From assembly GCA_018340375.1 (NCBI GenBank), contig JAFFJZ010000001.1, forward strand, positions 11,674,001 to 11,738,000: a DNA stretch of 64,000 bases, written 5' to 3'. The stretch's first letter is position 1; every line of letters starts with the position of its first letter. Source of the stretch: Gonatopus flavifemur (taxonomy: Eukaryota > Arthropoda > Insecta > Hymenoptera > Dryinidae). The position numbers and the translations under genes are program-made. This document shows positions 48,856 through 61,000 of the stretch, one piece after another. Under the pieces are notes generated by a model. The model did no database searches and was not told the DNA's origin. It saw only the letters and a list, made by a program, of their open reading frames with translations.

Positions 48856-49995
48856 TAGGTGGAGTGCTCCCACACTTTGTAAAGGTTTCAACACCCGAAG
48901 AACGGAATAGTTCCTCAGAATGAAGGAAACATTCCCTTACGATGAAAATTTTTTATGGAAAAATTAATTCCCTCATAATCAGGGAATGGAATCCACCATT
49001 GAAATCAGAAAAACACTCCCCATATTCTTTACACTGTATTTGATTCATTTCTACGGATACAACACAGATATGAAAGCGCTGTTTTATCATACAGTGAAGC
49101 GAATACCAAAAATATGATGATATATAAACAATGAACGTATATTGCAATGTTTTTTGTGCTTGAATCAGAGAAGAGAACAAAAGAAATAAAGGCAACTGTT
49201 CTCATTTGAAATTATTTGCGTTATTCGTCAATGTTATATTTTATATCGAAGATATTTATTGTGTAAATGAAAATACATGTCTCAAAACGTTATGATAATA
49301 TTCCTTTCCTCAACCCCCTCTGTCGTAACTACCGCCGTCACTATTGATCTGTATACATATATATATATATATATAAATATATATTCATACGCGAGAAAGA
49401 ATATGTTTGATAAATTGAGAATTTATTTTCATGTTATGAACATTTTGTTTTGTAAAATTCTATCCGAACAATGTAACGATAAGTCCTATTGAATGTTCTA
49501 CAATTTCATGCCTAGTGTAATATATCGGCGAGTGTGGGGAGCATAAACTATATGTAATAATGACAAAATAAGCAATATACAGTTCATTTATTATTGTATA
49601 ATAGCTTGTGAAAGCTCGTGTTGTGAATTTATCATCGTGTATTCGTACAGAAACATAGATTCTCTGTAAATACACAATTTCAAATGGATTATTTGATGTT
49701 TTTATTTCACTAAGAATTGTCACTCACGTAGAGAAGTTCCCTCAATGAAAAAATCCAGGTGAGAATCCATTTGGATTCCCACGTGTTTCTGTAAAAAGTT
49801 CGGATGGTTCCCTATGGATTTGCATATATCTCAGGATTTCCTACGTGAATTCCTACCTGAATGCTGTGACTTTCTTTGTCACATTTCATTGATTGAGTTA
49901 TAGCAATATATGGACTCCAATAAAATTAATTGATTGAAGATCGACAAATCAGAGGTACGTTCCACAAGAAGCCTAATTATCAATAAGTAGAACTA

Positions 49996-50904
49996 CCCAG
50001 GTATGAATTAACAAATGGCCCAAGCTTGACCCGATCTTGGCCCAATTATGACTTATTTTAGGCCAGAATCCATGAGAAGAAATGGCCCAAGCTTGGTGAA
50101 AGCTTGGGATGATAACCTCGTGCCAGGCTTTGTACTCAATATTGGGCCAGAATGCAATGCCAAGCATGGCTCAATGTCTCACGATATATGTAGGTATTAT
50201 GAGTATTTCGGAGCTTGGCTCATACGATTAAACTGGACCTGGCCCAAGTTGTGTATATTAACTTTTGCCATGCTTCAACCTGATTCTTCAAACATACTCT
50301 TTGGAGGAAAAAATGACGTCGTTTTTCAAGCCATCCCTGCTAAAAATTTCCCATAGAGAACAATAAGATTTTTAGCAGGGATATCGATACAACTCTGTAA
50401 AAATCAAAAACATGGAGATGTGGGATAGGTTCTCAAATAAACATTGGTTGTATATTGGCACAATATTGGTTCACCATGCTTGACAGTTTAATGTTTTGCT
50501 AAGCTTCAACCACTTGTTGTAATGACATTCCCTACGAAACGTGGTATAGATTCTCAAATAACGAATGGTTTAATATTGGGACGATGTTGGTTCGACATGC
50601 TTGGCAGCTTAATGCTTTGCCAATCTTGAACCACTAGTTGTATAGGCATTCTTTATAAAACATGGTGTGGGTTCTCAAATAACAAACGGTTTTATATTGG
50701 GTTGATATTGGTTCGCCATGTTTGGCAGCCCAATATTTTGCCAAGCTTGCACCAGTTGTCATATTGACATTTCCTATGAAACCCGGTATGGTTTCTAGAA
50801 TGAACAACGGTTGTATATTGAACCAATATTGGTTCGCGATGCTTGGCACCCTAATATTTTGCCAAGCATGGGCCAGTTGTCAATATTAGCATTTCCTACC
50901 TGGG
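49996..50904. mobile_element. 909-bp fold-back with internal tandem repeats
   Basis: Starts CCCAGGTATGAATTAACAAA and ends AGCATTTCCTACCTGGG, with TA on each side. From about 50390 to 50890 it has four or five copies of a unit of about 110 bp with TATTGGTTCGCCATGCTTGG, ATTTTGCCAAGCTT and ACCAGTTGT. A small GATTTTTAGCAGGGAT hairpin lies at about 50334-50382. Confidence 0.85.
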
Positions 50905-51036
50905 TATCTATGATGTACGTGTACAATTTTAGTATGATTTATAATTTTTAGGCCTTCAACAAATTATTGAACTTGCATAAAAAAATAATACCCCTTTTGT
51001 AACAAATGTACACAAACCCATTCAAAATGATTGAAG

Positions 51037-51038
<2 letters not shown>

Positions 51039-51071
<33 letters not shown>
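51039..51071. repeat. AG dinucleotide microsatellite
   Basis: About 16 uninterrupted AG units. Confidence 0.95.
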
Positions 51072-51074
<3 letters not shown>

Positions 51075-51479
51075 TACTGTACAGAAGCCATCTCACTCAA
51101 CCAAGGTGAGGATGTCGCTCGTCTACGGATGTCCTTCCTTGTAGTGCAGATTAATTCCACGCTTGGGTAAGGCCTCGTCGGAGAATCCTCGATGATAATG
51201 ATAATTTATTGGTAATTTGGATATTCTGGTATCCGTGTCCCTTTCCTCCCGGTTTTCAGAATTTTATCGTTTATTGTATAAAATTACAAGCGTCTGAGCA
51301 CGGGGAAAAGAAGTGGATTACCAACTGGTGGGACGAACCGTTTAGTTATCGTCAAAATTGAACTTGACGCGTCAATCGACAAAATCATTCTCCTGGCGAA
51401 TTCCATTGATGTGATCAATTTCGTTTATCCCCACTTCTCCTTTTTGTACTTGAAAAGTTTTCTTTTCTTGCTGTTTCTG

Positions 51480-51482
<3 letters not shown>

Positions 51483-51512
<30 letters not shown>
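51483..51512. repeat. CT dinucleotide microsatellite
   Basis: About 15 CT units followed by TTATCTATCTATC. It is inverted with respect to the AG run 410 bases upstream. Confidence 0.95.
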
Positions 51513-51514
<2 letters not shown>

Positions 51515-51699
51515 ATCTATCTATCTACATATTTATACATATACTTGTTACATTCCTCAGATGAGAAATTTTTCTCATGGATTTCCAGAAATTTCAACTG
51601 GATTTCTGCAACAGGGTCTGCTCTATCCCAAGACCTTTTTCCCAGCCCTTCCAGAAAAATTACATTCACCAAGCGCGAGGGACACATTTATCGCAGTAA

Positions 51700-53275
51700 C
51701 CCAACACACACCGAAGGTCTTGAAGACTTCTAGAAGATATCTTTAGGGAGCCATCTTTTAGATACATCGAAAATATATCTTTTAGATATCTAAACGACGT
51801 CACAAAAGACATATCTTTAACATATATCGGAATGATATCTTTTAGACACCTTCAAGGAATGTCAGAAACATGTCTTTACGGTATTTCTGAGAAACATCTT
51901 TCAGATGCCGAATCAGGATAGTCTCAAAGACATCTTGGAAGACTTTCTGGATCATATTTGTTACACATCTTAAAAATTGTCTAAATGAGAAGCGCAAAAG
52001 TCACGCCATATGCCCCTCTCAGAACTCATTATAGTGATCCTTTTTGTGCTGTCTGAGATGTCGCAGTGATTTCAAAGAAACATCTTGAAGACATTTGAAA
52101 CATATCTTGGGAGTATCTGAAACGTATCTTAGAAGAATCATAAACATATCTTGGAATGATCTGAAAGATGTCTTCCACATATCTCAAACACATCTTTGTC
52201 AGCGTGTCTAAAACCTATCTTTTGCAAGACCTTTTCCCAAATAGACAGAGGTCTTATGGGAGAGGAAAATTAGAAATCCGAAGAATGATATATTTCAGAA
52301 GTCATACAAAAACCCTGGTGGTAATGTATATTATAATTCTCCATAATTCTTCATATTTCCTCATTTGGTACAATTTCCAGGAGAAAGTATTAGATTTTTC
52401 TCACCGAATTTGTAATTTATGAGGAAATATGAAAAATTGTCACTTTTATGAGAAATTACAAAAAATTATGAGATCTACCTTCGCCAGGGAATCGATAAAT
52501 GAATTCGATGAAGATGTTTCGAGAAGAAGACAGCATGCTACGAATTCATGTATTCGGGTTCATAAATTCATTATTGTGTTAGTTCAAGATATTCAAGGAG
52601 TGCGATTACGCCTGTAAATAGGATAAGATGTCATCAAGTAAGTGCATGATATTTTTTTGTATAATATATATATGTAAACGACGGTAAAGAGCAAAGTTAG
52701 GAATGCCGGTAATGTTTAATAATACTGATTTTGAAAAAATATACAATGACATCCAACGGATATACGAATAAAATATCATACACTTACTTGGTGAGTTTTT
52801 ATCCCATGAACAGGTCGATTGCACCTTTGATTCCCTTGAATCCTGATATATAACATCTTTATTATATACCAGATTCAACATTTGACACGTACTGCAGGCG
52901 AGAGAATGAGGCAGAAAAGTGATGCGAAAGGCGAAGTCGGTAGACGCCATCTTTTCAGAAATGAAGTTCTGAAAGATGTCTTATAGATAATATTTTAAGA
53001 ACTCCGATGCAATCGATTTTTCAGATATATTTCAGATATCTTATACAAGCATCTATTAAGATATCTTTCTGAAGATTTCTGATATACATCTATAAGACAT
53101 CTTTTAGACACATCTTTAAGGTTTTTTTTCATCGGATATCTTATATTCATCTTTAAGAATTGAGAGTTTACTGGGTTTGAGATATCCAAAACTTGTTAAA
53201 ATAGGTTGCATAAGATATCTTTACGAAAGTCTTTGACGACATCTTCCGTGGTTTTAAAACATCTTTCAGATCGCG
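51700..53275. mobile_element. Second AGATATCT-word element, interrupted
   Basis: Starts CCCAACACACACCGAAGGTC and follows the order of 7935-8852 (AGATATCTTT, CATGTCTTTACGGTATT, CAGCGTGTCTAAAA). The segment 52226 to about 53170 is not in the first copy and is an insertion. Homology resumes at TGAGATATCC and CAAAACTTGTTAAAATAGG. The site of the first copy's 8414-8648 insertion is empty here. Confidence 0.65.
52791..52950 (-). CDS. Possible first coding exon, unknown protein
   Basis: An ATG at 52950 on the - strand opens MASTDFAFRITFLPHSLACS and runs about 53 codons to a good donor, CCAA/gtaagt, near 52791. It is less AT-rich than its surroundings and lies in the insertion within the 51700-53275 repeat. 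No downstream exon or family match was found, so it could be a relic or chance. Confidence 0.2.
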
Positions 53276-54414
53276 CGAATTGAATTTTTCCGACAGAAGG
53301 TGTATTGAACGTTCATAAAAAGTTAGACACATTTTAATTCCTCACGTTCACCATTTCTAAACGTTCTAGTAATTCAATTGAAATCACATTTTTGTGGAAC
53401 TGTTTTTTATCGGGCTTTCTGTGCGTCACAAATTCGATCCCTCTTGATGCACACTTCAGAGCGCTAAACTACACTTTCAAAGTTCTCCTCATCGACTTTG
53501 CAATCATTTTTCCTGCATTCTTAGTTACTCGCTTCATTTTCACCAAGGAAGATCTAGATACGCTGAATTGGATTTCATAAGGAGATACAACTATGTACAT
53601 TTATTTAAAATATCTCTGAATAAATCCCTTGAAACTCCCTACGTGTGCCACCTGAGTCTGAGCCACAATTTACTATACGCAAGTACATTCAAAGCAACGA
53701 TCAAAATCATACATTCAACTTTATCACAATCGAATACTTGCTATTATTATTATTGATGTTGAATATCACAAGATTGAGATAATTCATGATGCGGTGTCTG
53801 ATACAGAAAAAAATTCCTTTTTCTAACACTGAGAGAAAACGTAGTTAATCCCGCTATAAATCCCCGTCATAATCGAATAGAAAATTGTAGACATTTTCTG
53901 ACCGGTTTTTGTGACAGGAATTTCTGGCAAAAGTTCTCAGAAAATGAAGTAGGTTCAATAAGTTTCTAAAATATATGGAAAAGCACTCAGAAAATTGGTT
54001 ATTCAATTCGGTAAGTTTCCTACATAAGGTGAAAGGCTCATAAAACCGGATAGGAACATTTTTGCAAGTTTCTGACGAGTTTTCCGTATCCCTTGGAAAC
54101 CTTATTGAACCTTATGGAATTTTTGAGGAATTTCGTCAGGAATTGCCGTTATAAAAATCAGTCAAAAACTCATGGAACTTATTCTGTGGAAAATGCTGAG
54201 CGAATGCGAATGAAACCCAGCAGATCCTCTAAAGGAAACCGGGCAAAACTACACAGAGGCGGACAAGTTTCGGCTCGATTTTCTTCACAGGATCTGGTGG
54301 TTTTCATCCGAACGTGCCTCGCATTTTCCGCGAGGTATCGATCTTATCTTATTCGATGAGCGGTTCTGACGGGCATTTGTAGCAAGAGAGCTAACCTCGC
54401 AGCGAAGTTGGATA

Positions 54415-54604
54415 CACGGAAAAAATAATTTAGCTGCAGCAGCTAAGTAGCTAGCACGAACACGGACAGCCATTAAATTAGCTCCTGCAGCTAAATTTTA
54501 GCTGTTACCGCCAATAAATTAACTACAAATGCAAATTTTTTTGCTGTCACAGCTAACATTTAGCTGTGGGAGCCAATTTAATGGCTGTCCGTGTCCGTGC
54601 TAGC
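54415..54604. mobile_element. Fold-back built of TTAGCTGCAGCTAA words
   Basis: CACGGAAAAAATAATTTAGC begins after TA at 54413. Within it, GCTAGCACGAACACGGACAG (54450) pairs with CTGTCCGTGTCCGTGCTAGC (ending 54604), and GCCATTAAATTAGCTCC pairs with its complement. The expected right-hand CCGTG end is not seen beyond 54604. Confidence 0.6.
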
Positions 54605-54835
54605 CACATGGTCAACATCGCCAAAGCGTTGGGTGTATTGTTTTTTTTTTCTTTGGAGAAGGGTAACGAATAAATTATTCCCAGCCAGAAGGTAAGTGTC
54701 AATATGATATTGAAGTAATTGATTTTAGTGAATTTTGATATGATTTCTGTAACGCTAGTTATCGACGAACGAATTCCAATTTCTGGCTGAGTTGTCTGCA
54801 TCGAATGAGACAATCATATGTGATTCTGACAATTA

Positions 54836-55016
54836 TTATACGCTGGATTCATATACCACAATTTGAACGATCGGCCGCTGTGGGGGAGAAGTTTGTACGG
54901 AAGCTGCGATATCTCTCAACACTGCTTCCACAGCATCTTCCCATTCCTTGTCTTTGGTTCCATTTCGACCGGATGACCATTTTAATCGTGGCATAGTAAT
55001 GACCGTCAATACTTTC
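54836..55016 (-). CDS. K2P channel last exon
   Basis: Acceptor cgttgtag, then RKVLTVITMPRLKWSSGRNG, EWEDAVEAVLRDIAASVQTS and QIVVYESSV with TAA at 54838-54836. KVLTV-T-MPR is the usual continuation of this channel tail. The first codon (Arg) is completed by two bases from the preceding exon. Confidence 0.88.
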
Positions 55017-58000
55017 CTACAACGTATTGAATTGAATAATTATTCGGTATCAGTATAGATAAAGCATAAGGCATGAATTACTCTAACCTGAGATCCGAAT
55101 GGAGAGAAGCCATATCCCCACCAGCATGTTCTCCGAGTTTTTTAAGAGCTTCTGCCAGAGGCCCGCTCATGGCTTGAAGTCTTTTCCAAGATTGCGTGTA
55201 TTGTCGACGTACGAGCTCGATAATGGTACTCGTTGTAGCTAACCCCACCAGAATGTATAAAGTACACAGAAGAGTGTACTTCGGCTGTTCTGCACGAATG
55301 TAAGCAATTTCGAATGAAAGATCAATCACAATTTTGTATAGCATCCCTTGTGAAAATATTTCTACCCTAAACTACGTCAGAAATTACCAAACACTATGCT
55401 AATTCACGTCATCATGCTCGGCAGTATTACAATACTGCCAAATTAGAAAATTGGCAGAAAAACTACCCTGGTAAGAAAGCCGGATGGGAACCCGACTCAA
55501 ACCCGAATGAAATCTCCGGGATTCCATCCTGGTGTATCCGGGCGCGTATACGATTTGTACGGTGATTCTTTATCCGGTTTCATCCGGACCACATCCGGAT
55601 TTTAATACTGAATAGCTTTCGAAATCCCACATGAAATTTGGATAGAATTCATTTGTCTCCTTGCTCGGGTTTTATTTGGGATTCCAAAAAATATCTTATC
55701 CCAAAACCCGGATAGCATCCGGATGGAACTGAATGAAGAATCACCGCAAAAGCCGTATACGCGCCCGGATACATCCGGATGGAATCTCGGAAATTTCATC
55801 CGGGTTTGAGTCGAATTATCATCCGGATTACCATCAGGATTATCATCCGGGTTTCATCCGGTTTTTTCACCACGGTAGGAATTCCATTGGAGAAAATATC
55901 ATAGAAACTCATACGTTTTATCAAAATCTTGTGAGAATATATGGGGTTCTATAGTGGTATTTGGACATCTATGAAATTTTTTCAACGAGGATCCCTACGG
56001 ACTGCGACAGGTCAGCGTCCCGTTTTACCGTAATTCTTTGTAAATGTACGTACTCTCTAGGCGTTTCTACGTCCTTCCACATATTGCTTCAACTGTTTGA
56101 CCAAAATTCCGACGAAATACTACGGATGTTTAAAGATCGTGTCAATTCGCGTTCAATAAGTCAGCGTAGTAGAGTCCAAGGTATTGCGCCAGCTTGCATT
56201 TTTCTATGTGTCTCACGCCATGTTATCCCGGTCCAACTATTGAGGGTGGATGGGTATACTTTGACGTAAAAGGACGTAGAATAAGTATGAATTAGACCTA
56301 AGGGTCATTTCAGGATGTTGCTCAAATGAATCTCCGGGGTTGGAACAAACAAAAACGTAATTTATACCTATACTTGAGCCCAGTGATACTTGAGCCACTG
56401 ATCTCAGAATGCGGAAGCTAGCGGCCCCCACCACGCGGTCGGTGAAACACTAACACTGTCTCACCGCGCGTCCGTATGAGAAAGAAAGCCGTATGAGGGG
56501 ACCGCCAGCTCCCGCATTCTGAGATCACTGACTTGAGCCAGATTCGAGACCAAGACCGTTTACCCTCTCCATCGACCGCTTTCCCCTTCCTTCCACCATG
56601 CGGATCAAGCCGAGCGAAAGAGTGATAGTTACTCTTTCTCTCTCGCTCGCCCGATGTAATCCGCATGGTGGGAGGAAGAAGAAGCGGTCGATGGAGAGGG
56701 TAAGAACGGTCTCGAATCTGGCATCACTATCACTGCTTCAGCGTAATAAGTAGCAGTTGTGCAGCGTAGTATCCCAAGCAGAAAAATTCGAATTATGTCA
56801 ATGTTGACAACAGGCTGAGTACAGTGCGAGTTCCCAGGAGTTGGCTAGCATGCACGGGTTTCGTACTGAATACATAGAAATATGGTACTATGCCTGTACC
56901 GATAAACCAGTATTGAGAGTTTCATGTTGGACATGTACTGATCTAATACAAGCACTGCGCTAATTGCAAATAACAGGACAAAACCTAACACAGCGAATCC
57001 ACGTTTTGAGATTCCAGAGTAAAAGGAGGTCATTGCAATACTGAATATCCAAGGTTTCCCAGAAAACATTGCCAGCTTTTCAAGGATAGGTTCTTAACGT
57101 GAAACCAAGGAATTTTTTCTTCTGGTGAAACGCTGTAAAATGCTGAGTTTCAAAGCTGCCTCCAATCCATCAATCATACTTGTCTATCATGAGAGTAATC
57201 AATGTGCTCTTCATCTCAACCGTCAGCTTATTTCTCATGTAACTCAAATGCTAACCATTCCCTAATGTCTTATCATAGGAAAGATTTCCTGGATTTCGCC
57301 TCAAGAATCCGCCTTTGGAGAGTTTGAAATGTTTTCTAAGACACTCTTCAGATGTATACCAGTATCGCCTTTTGAACCGATTATATCAAAATAAAGTGTT
57401 CTGTACCAGGATCAATGACAGATTTAATTACAGGAACTGAGTTTGTACTAAAAGCCGTTACCGATTATTAGTACCCGTGTGGAAATCAATCCTGGGCATC
57501 CAATATAAAAGTTTCCCATCCACGGCTCATGTGGGCTCCAGTTGGGGTTACTAGTGTACTCCCCGGATATTTGCATCTAGGGATGCCCACCCACAGCCCA
57601 TATAGACCCTGGGCAAGCCACCATTGTTTTGCCCAGGTATTGTAATTTGAGCATGTCCAGCCACACCCTATAAATGCCCTGGGTTGGCTATTATTGTTCC
57701 CCCTATTGAGAATATCTGACAGAGCCGGACAACATTTTGCCCCAGATCTGACAGGTTTGTCTGACATTGTTTGGTTTGTACATCAGTTTGAACACTCATG
57801 GAACTGCCAGACAGAGCCAAACAGAACCTGTCAGATCCGGGTCAGAATCCTGTCTGGTTTAAATTTTATTTCATTATTTTGTGTATCGAAAGTGTTTTTT
57901 TCGTTCAGTTTTCTTTAAACATCGGGAGGATGTAATAAACAAAAAATACTTTTTTTTGGTGTTTATTAACCTATATACATGCAACAACGGAATACTTCAT

Positions 58001-61000
58001 ATTAACGTTGGTAGAATTGTCTATAGAGTATTTCAAAATAGTCAACAGGATTTTCACCAAATACTTCGGATCGTGATTCTCTTATTCTCTTAAGTAGAAA
58101 TCAAACCTGACATACATTCGGGGCATTCTCAATGTTGTTAGGTTAAAATTGTATTGTCTTTTGTTTCTACTAGGGAAATCTCTGACACTGAATGAATTAA
58201 AACGTATCTTGATTTCTATGTTTTTGAAAGTTATTCTTCCAGTGGTCTTAGTTTCCAGGTTATAACAATTGAAACGAAATTCAAATGAACTACAAGCTCG
58301 AAATCAAAATTCCAAAAATTTGATACGCTTTTGGCTGACTGGAAAAAATATTTTGATTACATTTCTGAAAATTTACATACAAGAGTGGATGGGAATCTGA
58401 ATTTGTTTTTGATTCGATGGTAATTTTACAAAAAGCATAGATCTATCAAAAACTAACCCTCAAAGAACATTTTGCTGGGGCGAATTCATTTGTCTTTTAT
58501 CTGAGGAACATCACCCAAATATCCTGGGGCGCAGTGTAGGATGAAATTTGAAAATCCATATGGGCTAAAATGAACTCCCTAAGTTGGGTCAAGTTGAATT
58601 CTTGACGTGGGCCAAGTTTGGGAACCATTACGGGGCCTAGATTGAAAGCATAACACCCCAAGTTAGGGCCAATCCACGTGTCCTAACCAGGATAATATTT
58701 TAAGTGGGGATTATGAGCCTCGTCCAGATCTGAGCCCGGAAAAATTTCCACACGGTACTGAGCCAGTACCAAATACCCAGTACAGAAAAGCGTTATCATT
58801 CCAGACAAATGCCAATACTGTCTCAGTATCGACTGCCTAGTACTCTGCGAATGTTAGCGCGTACTGGTATAGTACTGCGCCTGTTGTAGAATTCTAATTG
58901 GGATGTGATAATTTTATATAATAATGTGTCATTTCTGTTCAACGCAGTTCAACGTGGATTTCTCCGGTTTTTTTTGAAGAAAATGTCCGAAACACCGGAT
59001 TTAGTCATACATTGAAAAAAAATTATCGTTCTTACTACGAATCTGTATGCTATTCGCAACGCATTGCCATGGCAGCGAGAGCATAGTTGATAGAATAATA
59101 AAATGTAGATTGAGAGACGATCCGTATCGTTGTAGGACGGATACCAGACCATTCTATCTCACCGTTGTCGCAGTGCTGCCGCTCATTTTTCCTTTCGAAA
59201 ACTTGTCCCAACTATACCACCCCTGTTGAAAAAACCCAGCATGGTCCAATATGGAACCAACTCGGTCCCAGCTGGCTCAATTTGGTTCCAGATGGACTGA
59301 CTTGGTCCCAGCTGTACCAACTTAGTTCCACCCCACTGGCCATGATGGATGGCCCAATAACCAACGTGGGACCAACTTGGTTTCAATTGGACCAACTTGG
59401 TCTCAGCTGAACCAAGTTGGTTTTCCATACAAACCATCATGATTGGCCCAACAACCAATATGAGACCAACTTGGTTTGATTGGACCAACTTGGTCCCAGC
59501 TGAACCAAATTGGTTGCATCATACAGACCATGATGGATGGTCCAACAACCAATAAGAGACCACCAACTACTTTTGCTTCTACTGGATCCAACTACACCCA
59601 ACAATCACTATCATAACCAACAATTGCAAATTTTGGTGAATGATTCGTTTTGAATCTTCTCATACCACTGAAATTTTGAGGATTCATTTATTGCTTATAT
59701 CGTTTGTAAGCAATAAAGATCGAACTCATATCGAACACGGTCTGACTTATGTAGGTATTAAGTCAGTGAAGTTAGTTATAACCATGCAGGATAGTGCCGA
59801 CCTAGGTGGAACCATACTGGGTAATACTAACCTAGGTAAAACCATGCCAAATCGGACCTACCTATAGGGGACCTAGGTTGAACCATGTTGGTCCCATATG
59901 GGTAGGTCCTACCCAGCATGGTCTTACCTTCAATGGTTCAACCATGTAAACAAATTCCTACAGTTCTTACCCAGCATGGTCGAACCCAGCTGGGGTTTTT
60001 CAACAGGGGCGTCTGCATAAGCATTCGAATTTTTTTCCAATGTAGGTTTCGGTGTAATTTAACGCAGAAATATTTTCACAAGGAATGATTTGGACGTCGA
60101 CACCTACTAGGCACAATGTCACCAAATCCTATGGTAGTCATTGTTACAAAACAAAAGTAAAATCCTTCAAAAAAGTCCCAATCCTCCTCCCAAAGCATAA
60201 ACATCCCAGCTCCACATGCCAAATAAACGGAGAGTAAAACTATTGCTGCTATTGGTCCTGAAATGAAATAAATTTTTCATAGTATATTTATGACTTTTCC
60301 GCACACAATATACTGAGGAAAATTCATCATTAAAAATGACTGGGTTTCCCATTAGTCTAAAGATGTATTTGACATTGGATCACAAATTGTTGAGAGAAAT
60401 CAGTAATTCTTCATACAACGAAGTTTGAAAATTAAAACCAATGAGAATTCGTATTGAAAAACGGTAATTCCGTATGAAACAATTTGGAAACCAAAAATTC
60501 TCAATTGGTAAAATTGATATGAATTGAAAACCGTAAAATTTTCCAGAGTTTTTAGTGGCTTCGGGGAAAGAAGCAAGGATCGTGCTTACGAACAATCATA
60601 TTCGCCCCTAGTGACGATAAAAGTTTTTTTCCCACACCTGCACGGAAAGTTGATGTTTTCTGACCTATTTTTAGGGGAGGAAGTGATGAATTCCAAGCGA
60701 ATGTGTCACAGCGGGAGGAAAATACAAACTATCTTTTCGTTCTGAAATGTGCATATGAATATTTTATATGCAATTCAACAAATGATTTTCACTTTCCTTG
60801 CAGTTGTGGGAAAAAATAGTATGTTCACCTCGGGGAGAAGTGGGAAATTTCCCCCCTTGATGAACAACCCGTACAGCACAACCACCGATCCCCGGACATT
60901 TCTTCGTCGCCTCTACGTCGCTTCTCCGTCCATTCGCCTTGTATCCACGTCTCCCCTTTCTCCACCTCGCTTCCACGGAGATGCAACGTGGACATCGGTG

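Larger units (their letters stand above)
44951..49995. other. MADD 3' side and intergenic sequence
   Basis: Downstream of the MADD stop. Long AT-rich sequence with scattered AATAAA signals, the first strong one at 46134-46139. No further gene is recognised; short frames here (for example around 47556-47640) have no convincing family match. Two small fold-backs occur at 48300-48373 and about 48722-48855. The extent of the 3' UTR cannot be told from sequence alone. Confidence 0.6.

Noticed and set aside
49996..50904. CRISPR-like array (units of about 110 bp)
   Set aside because: The units are contiguous without unique spacers, sit inside a TA-flanked fold-back, and the genome is eukaryotic.
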